Source: Podospora bellae-mahoneyi (Eukaryota > Ascomycota > Sordariomycetes > Sordariales > Podosporaceae). From it: a stretch of 64,000 nucleotides of DNA. Positions 19,312 through 34,500 of this stretch are shown here, piece by piece. The notes below the pieces were generated by a model, which saw only the letters and a program-made list of their open reading frames with translations, had not been told where the DNA came from and did not search any database. Position 1 is the first letter of the stretch, and each line of letters begins with the position of its first letter. The translations under genes were made by a program, and so were the position numbers. The DNA lies in NCBI RefSeq assembly GCF_035222275.1, contig NW_026946359.1, positions 4,836,001 through 4,900,000 of the forward strand. Direction: 5' to 3'.

Positions 19312-20650
19312 TCAGAGAGCCTTGGTTTCTTCAGCGGCCACGACTTGGTCGAGACTCGCCGAGGCTGCAGCTCTTTCGCCGGCGCGCTTCCTGAGAACGT
19401 TCTCAATGAAGGCCTCGCCAGCCTTGTAAGATGACCTGACAAGAGGGCCGCTGGCGCAGTACAGGAAGCCCATATCCAGAGCACGCTGCTTCCAGAGGTC
19501 AAACTCGTCAGGGGTGACGTACTTTTCGACCTTGAGATGCCTCTTGGTAGGGCGCATATACTGCCCAAAGGTGACGACATCGACGTCGATCTTTCTCAGC
19601 TCTGTGTTCCTTGTCAACGTTTGCCCAGGCTGTTCAAGGAGATCCAGAATGATGCTTACCTCTCAGCGTATCCCAAATCTCCTGCTCCTGCTCACCAAGA
19701 CCAAGCATGATACTCGTCTTGGTGATGATGCCCTCCTTGCCCCTGACAGCCTTCACATGTTCCAACACCTTCAAACTCTGTCTGAAAGTAGCTCTCCGGT
19801 CGCGAACATACGGTGTCAACCCCTCCACCGTCTCAATGTTGTGAGCATACACATCCAATCCACTCTCCGCCACAATCTTGACCATGTGCAGGTCCCCCAT
19901 GAAATCACCAGTCAACGCCTCCACCAACAGCGTCGGCTTCTTCTGCTTAATCCTCCTAATCGTCTCCGCAAAGTGCCTCGCACCACCGTCCGCCAAATCA
20001 TCACGATCCACACTTGTCAAAACCACATACCCCAACCCCCACCTCGCCAGTGCCTCGGCCGTATTCTCCGGTTCATGCGGGTCAAGCGGCGGAGGCTTCC
20101 TGTTGGTCTTGACACTGCAGAACCTGCACCCTCTGGTGCAAGTATCACCCATAAGCATGATCGTCGCCGTCGCAGCAGACTTGTCGTTTCCACCCCAGCA
20201 CTCGCCGATATTCGGGCATCGCGCCTCCTCGCACACAGTGTGCAGGTTCAAACCCCTGAGGTCAGCCTTGATCTTGCCAAAGTTGGGGTTGGCACCTGAG
20301 GAAGGGATTGGGGTCTTGAGCCATTCGGGCAGACGGGTGATGGTGCGCTTGCGGCCGGCGGGGCCTACCTCTGCGGTCTTGATCTCGTAGGCTTCGCTGA
20401 GGGAGAGGGGGGCAGACTGGGAGCCCACGAACTCGGAAAAGGAGGCGACGGTGGTGTCTTTGAAGTATGACGGTCGCGGGGCCTTCTTCGCGGGGGTTGT
20501 TGAGGCTGCTGGGCTTGGCGATGACTTTGTCAGCTCCGGGTCGGACGGTGAAGGGATAGTGGCGTAAGTTCGGGACGAAAGGACAGCGGCTCGGGCCAAG
20601 GACCGTCGCAATGGGGCCTGGAGCCTTTGAAGGGGTGCTGGTGAGGCCAT
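19312..20650 (-). CDS. lip5: lipoyl synthase, mitochondrial (radical SAM)
   Basis: Predicted 426 residues; minus-strand exons 20650-19660 and 19601-19312 with a 58-base intron. It inserts two sulfurs into octanoyl-carrier or octanoyl-E2 to make lipoate for pyruvate and 2-oxoglutarate dehydrogenases and the glycine cleavage system. Motifs: auxiliary-cluster cysteines in [12 protein letters not shown] (C-x4-C-x5-C), radical-SAM CTRGCRFC (C-x3-C-x2-C), [39 protein letters not shown], and the RSSYKAG serine motif near the end. The first 75 residues ([20 protein letters not shown]) are a basic mitochondrial presequence. The longest frame extends upstream without need; the ATG at 20650 gives the presequence. 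Confidence 0.95.
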
Positions 20651-22313
20651 TTTGCGAGATCGACTGGCTATGTTTGGCGGGAGTGGGGGAATGGTCGTGG
20701 TGGAAGAGAGGAGGTTGTTTTGTTGGGTGACCAATATCCAGCAGGACAGTGGCGGATACGGAGTTGATAAGGCTGACTGAACAAAAAACCAAATCGGCGC
20801 CGGCTCTTGCATGCAGGGCATTCGCCCATCCGTCTCTTGGCGCCATCGGAATGGGTTATGTAATCCCGTAGGTACCCGTTGGCTACTCCGGGCTTCGGCC
20901 AACCAATAACAACTTCATCCCGACAGATCAAATAAAATTTCGCATTTCTATATGTATGGCACCGGATTCCGAGATATATGCTTTTGATGATTTAACTGGA
21001 CCAGTTTGGGAATCGGTGCTCGTGGCCTTCATTTGAACCTGGCTACTCAAAGAACCTTCGCACTGAAATACAGCGCATTCACCTGATAAGTTAATGCCAG
21101 CCCCGGGCCACCATCGAAACAGCTTTGGGAAATCCGAACAACTCGTTGACACTGATGGGCTTGACAAGCGCATGTGTGGAGAAATCCGAGAAGCATGTGT
21201 GCTTCTGGAAGAATGCGGGGGTAATGTCCATTGGTAGTTTCGCAACCGCCGTGGCCCATATTGGACGGCGATGAAACCGTTCCTGAAACAGAAAATACTG
21301 GCTGAGCTCTTTCTGCGCAGCTCATGAGATTCTACTTGGGATTATCAGCAGCTGAAGGCTGGAGTGTCGATGGAATCCCAAGTTTGCATGCCGGTGCTTA
21401 CAACCAGCGTCATTGACGTCGTTGCTGTGGCTGAAATTCCTGTTGCTGACAAGAGATTTGTCCAATCAGAGTTGAGCGCTGATCGCACAACGGGATGTTG
21501 CGGATGGCCAACAAGATTCAACTTCGTACGGATACGGAGAGTAAAATGAAGCTGGGAATGCCTGGTGTCATGTTAATGCTATTGTTGGAGAAAACTGACA
21601 AGGCCTCTACTGCTTTGGCTACGTAGTAAACAACCAGGCAATTCATGAGCAGCCGGCTTCATACACAGTGAGGCCTGGATTGCGTTCATGAGCCTTAACA
21701 AGGGTTCTCCTTGGACTTGGACTTTCGAGCTTTCAGAGCTCCTTGTAAAACAGCGCTTTAGTTCATCACTAGTAGTGAGCTCTGAGTTCAGGGGTTTTGT
21801 TCTATATATGGCCCATCAAAGAATGTGCAAGGTCTCAGCAGTCTTCATATTTCATTGAGGTTGAACAAAGCACATGTGCTGGGCTGGAAGTTGTCGTCAG
21901 CGCTGGACCTTGCAGCCGTTCCTAGGTCGGTGTAGGCAGTGGCTTAGGCGGCCTGCATTGACACTTGGTAGGCGAAAAGCAGCGTGACCCTGTTAAGAGC
22001 TATCCAAACCCAGGTATGGGTCGGCCCAGTGTTTTTAACGGCGCAGCCACTTTCCTTGCGCTCTCCTCTGGCCTCCTGTTCGTTTCGCCTGTCTCTTCTC
22101 ATTCCGCAGAACAGTCTCGCAAGGAACATCTACATCACCTCGAATCTTGCTCCCCCGACACACCTCCCTACGACCTCAAGGACACAAATACCATCGCTTC
22201 ATACCCGCGCGAAACCACCTGCGAGCGAGTTTGCACGCCTCTTGCTGTCTTTGATTGAAATCGACCCCTTTTAAGCCACCAGTAGTCGCCAGCGACAGTC
22301 GTCATCCATCAAC
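20651..22313. other. divergent promoter region between lipoyl synthase and synaptobrevin genes
   Basis: About 1.66 kb with no supported gene. The synaptobrevin leader, from about 22020 to 22313, is pyrimidine-rich in places. Confidence 0.5.
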
Positions 22314-23156
22314 ATGTCTTCCGAGCCGTATGACCCTTATATCCCCGCCGGCCAGCAGGGCTCGTCGCAGGATCCCGGCAATGCCAGGACGCAAGCTTTG
22401 AAGCAGGTGGGTGATTTCGCAGTTTAACTCGACGTTCTTGAGACAAGAAGTTAGACGGAGAACTTGAGTCGTTGGTCTGCCCAAGGCCACTGTTCCCGAG
22501 AGTCCGATCGACTGGTCCACCAGCCAACAACATCACCACCCTTCGTTCTCGCGGCATCAACAACACCACCCCTTACGAACTTTGTGGGATTGAGGGATGG
22601 GGCATGAAATTGCAGCTAGTCGAGAACTTCTGCAGTGAAAAAAAAAGTCATCTTTCATGCTGCGGTGATGCGCTTGGGCTGGTGTTGGGCGATGATGGCG
22701 CTTGGGTGCTATGTCGATCGGGGGTAGAGATTATGGGCAAAATTCAGGTTATTCTTTCAAAGGGAGCGAGCTAACAAATTCTCTAGCAAATCGACGAGAC
22801 TGTCGATGTCATGCGCAAGAATGTCAACAAGGTCGCCGAGCGTGGTGAACACCTTGATAGTCTCCAGAACAAGACCGACGATTTGGCCATGTCCGCACAA
22901 AATTTCCGCCGTGGTGCCAACCAAGTCCGCAAGAAGATGTGGTGGAAGGTATGGATACTTCAAGTCTGAACTGGTTGGTACAGGATGCTAACATCTCGGC
23001 TACAGGACATGAAGATGCGCATCTGGCTCATTGTCGGTATTATCGTCCTTCTCGCCATCATTATCATCCCTGCGGGTATGTACACCACGTTGGTCGCGGC
23101 ATCGAATGTTTTATTTTCCATGCTAACCACACCCTACAGTTGTTGCTACGAGATGA
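22314..23156 (+). CDS. snc1: synaptobrevin / v-SNARE of exocytic vesicles (Snc-type)
   Basis: Predicted 113 residues in four exons: 22314-22406, 22787-22948, 23006-23075 and 23140-23156. It is the R-SNARE of secretory vesicles, pairing with plasma-membrane syntaxin and Sec9. The SNARE motif runs about 30-88 ([20 protein letters not shown], then [20 protein letters not shown] and [15 protein letters not shown]), with the central Arg in the expected zero-layer position. A membrane anchor ([17 protein letters not shown]) and the short end AVVATR follow, so it is tail-anchored. The short N-terminus ([16 protein letters not shown]) matches filamentous-fungal SynA/Snc proteins. Intron 1 is long for this window, 380 bases. 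Confidence 0.93.
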
Positions 23157-27250
<4,094 letters not shown>

Positions 27251-28242
27251 GATGCAGAAACAAGTCTTCTAAAGCACACTCGTATATATATATTTTTGCA
27301 AGCAGGTTCTGGTGTTGTTCACCAAGGGGTGCCATCCCCATCGATTGCCACTCATTGTTAGCGGGAGAAAGCTTTTCTTGGGTTTCATGTTCATGTTCAT
27401 TCCGTACGGATTATACATATTTGATGCGATGGTGGTGGACACTTTGGGTTTCCTTGTTGTCTTATGGAGTTCAAGGGGAACTCGAAAAACGGTTATTCGG
27501 CTGGCATTTGAAGAAAGAAGCGGGTTTGTTTTGAACTCGGATGGTTAGTTTTTGTAAAAAGCTGTATGGAGAAAAGCGTTTCTAGAAGCAGCAACAGGGG
27601 GCGGTTGTGATGATGAGCTGGGTGGAGTTGTGTCGGTTATATCTAGCGAAGCACTTGACTCAATTGGGTAGGTCAATTGCAAAGCTGGTTATCATTCGTC
27701 AATTGAGCTGATCAAGGTTTATTTACGGCCTTTGTCTCCAACATCAGAATCTGAAGGTGGCGGGTTACTGTGTACTGTTGAAGAGGTTGCGGCGAGGTTG
27801 AATGTGCCGGTTCAACGCTCTTTCCGCCAGTTGAGCTTACAAGTAGACCAGATAAGGTGAGAAGGCACAGCAAACGCCCAGTGGCAACTCCTGCTTCCAA
27901 AGGGTAGGTGAGGTCAAGTGTGGAGACCTCTGAACACCTGATAAACCGTCCGGGTTTCTTCTTTTGCTTTGATGTTTTTCCCGCATCTTTTTGAGCCCCT
28001 CTTGTCAAAGCCTACCCCTCCATTGCTTTTCGAGTCATCTCCACCACTCAGCCGGTAGCATCACGTTCTCGTCGCCAGAAGTCGGATTCCTCGGCTTATA
28101 ACTTTGGCTCTTATCGTCACACTTTTTGGGAATTTTCATTCACTTCTTTGTTACAAGTCCTGAGACGAAGTCATACTCGACTTACGTCACCAATACAGAA
28201 AACTTTCAGTAACCGTCGAGTTCCACAACACCACAGTTCAAA
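27251..28242. other. intergenic region arg-6 to QPRTase
   Basis: About 1 kb. A TATATATAT run near 27283-27292 lies in the arg-6 3' region and may belong to its polyadenylation signals. No gene is supported in the rest. Confidence 0.5.
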
Positions 28243-29224
28243 ATGATGGACCTCCCCATCGACCACGGCCACCTCGAGCACCTCTTGCCTGCCTCATGGA
28301 AAACCTCCATCACGGCCTGGCTGGCAGAGGACACCCCCTCCTTTGACGTCGGCGGCTTCGTCGTCGGCTCCGACCTCCGCACCGCCACCCTGTGGGGAAA
28401 ATCCTCCGGCATCCTGGCGGGCGTCCCCTTCTTCAACGAAGTCTTCACCCAGTGCGGCTGCACGGTCGAGTGGCACGCCCGCGAGGGCTCCCACGTGGAG
28501 ACGCACGGGGGTAAAAAGGCACTGGCTACCGTCACGGGACCTGCACATGGGCTTTTGGAGGGCGAGCGTGTCGCTCTGAACATCCTTGCGCGGTGCTCGG
28601 GGGTTGCGACCATGAGCAGGCGGCTGCTGGTTAACCTGCGGAGCGCGGGGTACAAGGGGATTTTGGCGGGGACGAGGAAGACGACGCCGGGGTTTAGGCT
28701 GGTGGAAAAGTATGGGATGCTGGTTGGGGGGGCGGATACTCACAGGATGGATTTGAGCACAATGACGATGTTGAAGGATAATCATGTGTGGAGCCGGGGG
28801 AGTATTACGCAGGCGGTGAAGGCTGCGAAGGCGGCGGGGGGGTTTAGTTTGAAGGTGGAGGTGGAGGTACAGAGTGAGGAGGAGGCGGACGAGGCGATTA
28901 GGGCGGGGGCGGATGTGATTATGCTGGATAATTTTACCGGGGAGGGGGTGAAGGTTGCAGCGCGGAGTTTGAGGGAGAGGTGGAAGGGTGAGAGGGAGTT
29001 TTTGTTGGAGGTTTCGGGGGGGTTGACGGAGGATAATGCGGAGAGTTATATTTGCAATGGTGAGTTTTCTTTGGGTTGTGAGGGGGATGGATATCTTCTA
29101 ACGGCGGTGAAAAACAGATATCGATATCCTTTCTACGAGCTCGATTCATCAGGGGGTGCGCCATATTGACTTTTCGCTGAAGATTAACGTGGAAAAGGGC
29201 CAGGGCCCCGAGGTGGCTAGCTGA
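28243..29224 (+). CDS. bna6: quinolinate phosphoribosyltransferase (nicotinate-nucleotide pyrophosphorylase)
   Basis: Predicted 307 residues; exons 28243-29059 and 29118-29224. It converts quinolinate plus PRPP to nicotinate mononucleotide in de novo NAD synthesis. Motifs: [20 protein letters not shown], then [20 protein letters not shown] followed by [51 protein letters not shown], and [15 protein letters not shown] (glycine-rich end of the barrel). The exon-2 end reads [20 protein letters not shown] followed by LKINVEK. Two ATGs open the gene. Length equals the family norm (about 290-300). Codon use shifts to GGG-rich from the middle on, probably only composition. Confidence 0.95.
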
Positions 29225-30212
29225 ATGTTAGGGGTCTCAGAGGTCTTTTCTCATCAACAGCTATATTTCTGCACATGATTGGGTTTGTCGATTAGCGATT
29301 AGACATGTTCATGGCTAGCAGGGGCAGGCAGATGGCCTGACGCATAACAACAGAAGTTTCTTTTTTGGTTGACAGCTCAAACTCCCTTGTTGGATGAGAT
29401 ATTCCGCGGAGAGGCTTCCTGCAAGGAACTTGATCAGATGCAGATGCTTGTTGCATGTGGTTGGTTTCTGCCTGGCTCCTTACCTGTGGTAGTCTCCGTT
29501 TAGAAGGAAATCCAATATTGCTGGCAATACCACCCACCCTCCGGCCATGCAGAACCCCCTGCAGCAAGAATTAATTTCTTCTACTTTTCGTCCGTCCAGG
29601 CTGGAGGATGCCCGGGGTCCGGGGTCTCCGACACGGCAGATACCCCTGTTCCCACGTGGCTATCCCGATGTCCCTTTTCTCTTTCCGGTAGTTATACGTT
29701 TCGGGGAACAGTGATGCTCGGCTGCGGCACAGGAGATGGAGGGATGGCCATGAGGCAGCAGGGAATCTATGTGAGGGGGTGGGATATTCATATTCGATCA
29801 TCATAGGAGAGACGGGGGTGCCTAGTTATTGTTTTGGAGTAACCACACCCCTTATGTTGCTTTGGCGGAAGGCCATGTTTTGGATAGTCACAAGACTGAG
29901 CTGGTTGTTAGGTCTTTTGTGGGTTACCAAGTAAGTTACTTAAGGTAAAACAGATCTGGTTTGCATCAGGATGAGCTTGTATCAAGTTCCAAAGTACAAA
30001 ACCGGATACGGGCATCGTTGTAAAAGAGTTCATTAGAAAGAGGCACAAAATAGAAAATAAATCCAGAATCTGTATTCTGACCCCCGGGTCTACCAATCTT
30101 CGTAGTCATAGTGCTCCAAGAGAATTCCCGCCATCCTCCCCAGTTCCCTTTGCTTCCAATCACAGTAATTATCCTCGTGTCTGGGTGTACACCCTGCCAA
30201 TATCTCGTCCCT
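29225..30212. other. intergenic region
   Basis: About 1 kb. No gene or RNA is seen. Confidence 0.45.
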
Positions 30213-31582
30213 CTAATGCTTACCGATCTCCTCTGAGTAGTCTTCTATGGTGCGTTGAACTGCAGTCATGACACTGTTCCACATATCCAAGCTGGTTGTG
30301 TCACTTATTCTTTCATTCCGCCTCAGGTCACAGATATCGACTGAGACCTGACGAACAAAACTCCGCCTATCATCGCTATCTCCCATCTGCTCTCGGAACA
30401 AGGTGTGGGAGACTGGATTTTGCTTTGCGTAGAGCTGGAGATGGTAGTATACAAGCCAGAAGGTTTCGTCTGGCGTGCTCCAAGGAATTGCCTGATAGCT
30501 GAGTCTCTTGATCAGTTCTATCATAGGGCCTGGAGGGTTGTCCTTCGGTGGCGGCAAAAGATGGATGTGAGAGCACCACCGCCTGCATAATTCCAACTCG
30601 TGCCTGGTGGCCTGGAAGATATCAAGCCACGGCATCTTGAGGAATTGAATAGAGACCGTCTCTTCTGTGCACCATACCGTGGATGTGTGTCCCCCCCAAA
30701 CAACGTCCATCACCGGACCCACCACAATCGAGCGTGAATGGTGACGGGGTTCAAAGCCATAACGCTTTGCATCTCTGGCTTCGCTCACCCCCAGTGGCGA
30801 ATAGTAGCCGTATGGTAAAAACCAAACGTCTCGCAGAAAGTCTTCCAACTTCCAACGTGCCTTGTGATAACGCTCATCTTCACACAGTCTCTGGTTGATA
30901 ACACCCTTGGAGCGCGAGGGGGTCCAATCTACGCAGTAGCCGAGTTCTGTATCCTCGTAGAGGCCGTATTAATCTGCTCTGTAAATTTCAAGACACAAGT
31001 TCACATATCCCTCGGTCCTACGGCTCATCACCTTGCGGCCAGGGTCATGTTGCAGTAGGTTTAACAGCCACTCTACCATGAGGGCGGGGGTATCTATCCT
31101 CTTCTGATTCGGTCATTTCGTCGTGATCCACACTGGTAGGTAGGTGGTGATCGATAAAACGCAGCCGAAAGGGGATGAACAGATCGGGGTGCTGAGTAGA
31201 TCGAGGCGAGGTTGTCCAAGTACGTGGATTTGCAGCTTGATTGTGAGTATCGGCAGGAATTATTTGTCCAAATTCAGGATTTTGTGGGCTTCATGTAGTG
31301 GTGGCCTTACCAAAACTTAAAGTTTTATTTGTTTCAGAGTATCCTTTTGGCCGGGGCTTGATTGTACTTGCCTATTGAGTTCCTGGATAGCAGCCAAACG
31401 GAAACGGCAATGCTCTTTTCATCAGGAAGTTGTCCGAGGAAAGAGCATCTCATGTCTGTCTCAAGATTGGAATGACTCCTCTTAACCACCTTGAGTTTGA
31501 GTTTTACTTCTTTTGCAACCCACTGACAATATTCTCGCGTGCCAGTAACCTCTGAGCCATCAAGAGATCGTATTGGCGCAAC
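30213..31582 (-). pseudogene. unrecognised host gene, frames disrupted or unusually spliced
   Basis: Minus-strand coding-like sequence runs through this stretch. A block at 31582-31368 (for example GTREYCQWVAKEVKLKLKVV, CSFLGQLPDEKSIAVSVWLL) can splice by a 79-base intron to an exon from 31288 (PQNPEFGQIIPADTHNQAAN, HPDLFIPFRLRFIDHHLPTS). Then the frame changes near a run of five Cs (31090-31086 on minus) to MVEWLLNLLQHDPGRKV from 31079, and meets an in-frame TAA at 30971-30969. The same frame continues openly to the stop at 30213 (YGLYEDTELGYCVDW, DVWFLPYGYYSPLGVS). An intron from the GT near 31076 to the AG near 30947 would remove both problems and keep phase (...RYPRPH-E-LGYCVDW). No family is recognised. 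Either reading is possible; a host gene in decay or a mis-spliced model. Confidence 0.5.
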
Positions 31583-34500
31583 TTACACCCTCATCGTCGC
31601 TCGTTCCAAGCAGCAAGAGTCGGAAACAGCAATGCTCACTCTGACCTTCCTTAGCAGCCGCAGTCCACTCAGATAGTCAGCCAGCAGCTTCCACTTGCAG
31701 AAGACTCGGGAGTCGGGTTAAGCTCCGTGGTCCTCCAGCAAGAACCGGGCCAAGCTCCACAAAAGCACGAGACAACAAGGAAGAAATGATCTTCCCAAGC
31801 ATCTACAGGGGCTTGTTTCGAATATTCCGCAGCTCCTCTCCTATCATATATGATCAACCACTTTGAACGGCTCTTTTCGCTTTTGCTTTTAAACCTGGCT
31901 GCAGATGCATGGTACAGCGCCCCCCCCCCCCTCAATGGCGGCCGCTCAACCCCACAAAATAAGCACGGAAAAAGCAGCCTGCCAGTTCCCTTGGGCACAA
32001 AAAGACGGAGCTATCTCCGAGTCTTCTTCACGAATTAAGCAGGCCGAAGCCTTGTCGATTTTCTTCTTCCTTTTGAACTCTCCCACCAATTACCCCCTGT
32101 CAGCTCTTCTAATGCAAGCTGCAGCTAGCAACGCTCAGGGGCCCCTGAAACTGCAGTGCTGTATGTAAAGATAACCGACAACACCCTTCTGGGGGCTGCT
32201 GATGGCTGCGAAGAACCAAAACTCGCCTGCGATTGGATCTTGAGTATGTCACCTTCAGGACTCGAAACATGTTGTTACTGTATCTTGACTTGCACGAGAT
32301 ATCGACGCAGATGGGCAATGCATGTTTCTAGTCTAGGGTACCTACGTATCTGAAGCACCACATGCTTCCTCGTCGGATGCCTGATTCGACGTTTTCATGA
32401 ACGCATTCGTTCAGAAGGATGAGCCATTCGAGGTTTAGCAGCATCCCCACAGATCGCGCGCAAAAAGTCTGTATACTTCAACAAGGGCGTCGCACAGTGG
32501 GCATCTCCCACCCAGGTGCCTACCAACCACACCCGGTCGCTTCTCACATTCACATTCTGTACTTACGCCCCGCAACTCCGCCCCCCTGACAAACGTCACG
32601 CTCGATCAGAGAAGGAGGAGGGGTCTCCCAATTTCCACGTGGCTAGGTTGCATTGAAGGATCATGTACCTGGTATGTTGTCAAGATGCTTGCCTCCGGTT
32701 TATCTACCCCCTGCTTTATACATTGATGGCGTACTACGAGATGCATCTGTCAAATGTCAATTTGTTTGACTTTTGATTTGTGGAGTTTGATGTCTCAGCT
32801 TCTGCAGCTGGGTAATTTCACATGCGGACCCCAATGGCACTTCATTTTTAAGTGCGCAGTTGATACTGGGACTGGGAGGGCTGTTGATGGTGTTTTCGAC
32901 ATCAGTCCTATCCCCCCCCCCCCTCCCTTCTTTGTTTAGTGGTCGTCGGGAAGTCCGGGAGTAGCGTAGAGGGTGAGCGGTGTGTGCGGTTGAGATCTAC
33001 TACCGAGGTTTTTACAGCCTTGTCTTTGTTGTCGTCATGGTTCTGCTTGGTACCTTATCCAGCGCTTCGTTTTGAGAGAGAGAGGAAGAGAGACAAGGCG
33101 GCAGACCGGGCTGAGAGAGATGATGCAAGTACCGTTGTATGTCGCTTTTTCAGGGAAACAAGGGGGAAAATGCGGGATGTCTGGTTCGTCTCGAGGATGC
33201 GTGGTTAGGTATTCTGCGGAGACTGGAGATATGGGGGGCCTGGGGCTCGATGGGCAGACTGCCGTTGCTACACCTGGACGAGTATCTCATCAGTATAAGA
33301 GGTGAGCTTGCCGACCTTCCTGTCTCGTTCCATGTCCCTCATGGAAGACAAGATTTTTCCATCTATACACATCCAACACTTACCCTTGAACACATTCTTC
33401 TCTTCATCCCAGCGCCACATGCACTCATGTATGCTACCTGGCTCCTCACACCAAACAACAATGCCAACCAAACCCCCTAACCCACTGAATGGACCCTCCT
33501 GTACATCCAAACCACCCAGACATCTCACCAGCAAAGACAAGACCACACCACAGACATCCAGCAGTCAACACAAGCCTACCAAGTTGCCGCTCAAAGAAAA
33601 ATACAAAAGGACATCGGCTCTCTACTGGATACACCACCATCACAACCGCAACAGGAGCAACGGCCACTCACCATTTCACGTCGTTCTCGCCCTAGGAACT
33701 GAGCCAAGCACCCCAATAGTTACACGAACTGCCCTGTCATCAGACAATCTGGGAGGGCGAGAGAGGGGTGTACTACTGGTCCGCGAGTAAGCCGGCGGCA
33801 ATGGCGGCATTACACTCTTCGGCTCTCGTTCATGACGATCGTAAAAACAAGCGGTGGAGGATTGAAGTCGAGAAATGTGGAGGAGGCGGTGGCGGGAACG
33901 GATAACGGATGCGGGAACTGAGCACGAACCGGTTGGTTGGCGAGCGAGCAAAGCCGACCCAGCGAGGCCACACTATGGCTGGCTGGTATGGCTTCAGTAG
34001 CATTTCTGGTGGGGTGACAAACAAGAGTGGGATTGATGAACTAGGATAAAGAGACGAATGCATAAAAGGGGTTGTTTGCTAGCGGAGTTTTCTCTTGTTT
34101 TTTGCTATAATTAGGTGACCGATCGTTTCCTGCTGGCCAGGGAATGGGTATGGATTGTGTTCCTGTCTGGAAAGAGGGGGTTGTCATATTGGTTGGCCTG
34201 GAAGCCGGGCCTTGGGGGTGTGCGGTTAAAGGGGGTTGACGAATTGTTTATCGAGTATCTGGTTGGCTGGCTGGGGCGTTGGTGACACAAACAGCACGTT
34301 TCTTTCTCCGGTGGCGTTGGGGGGTCTCTTGGGTTGGCGAACACGCGGGGCATCGATTCGGAAGACGTAGGCGAAATGATCCTAGTCTATTCTTCGTTCA
34401 CAGATCATGGCGTTTTTTGTAGCTTGGGTAGCAAGATGTGATTTGATAGCGTGTCTCGAACCCGGAGATGCGTGCTGGCGATGAACCGGAGAACACTCCG

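Noticed and set aside
34111-34353. 80-codon minus-strand frame with CCLCHQ
   Set aside because: Too short and proline-rich, without a matching pattern around the cysteines.
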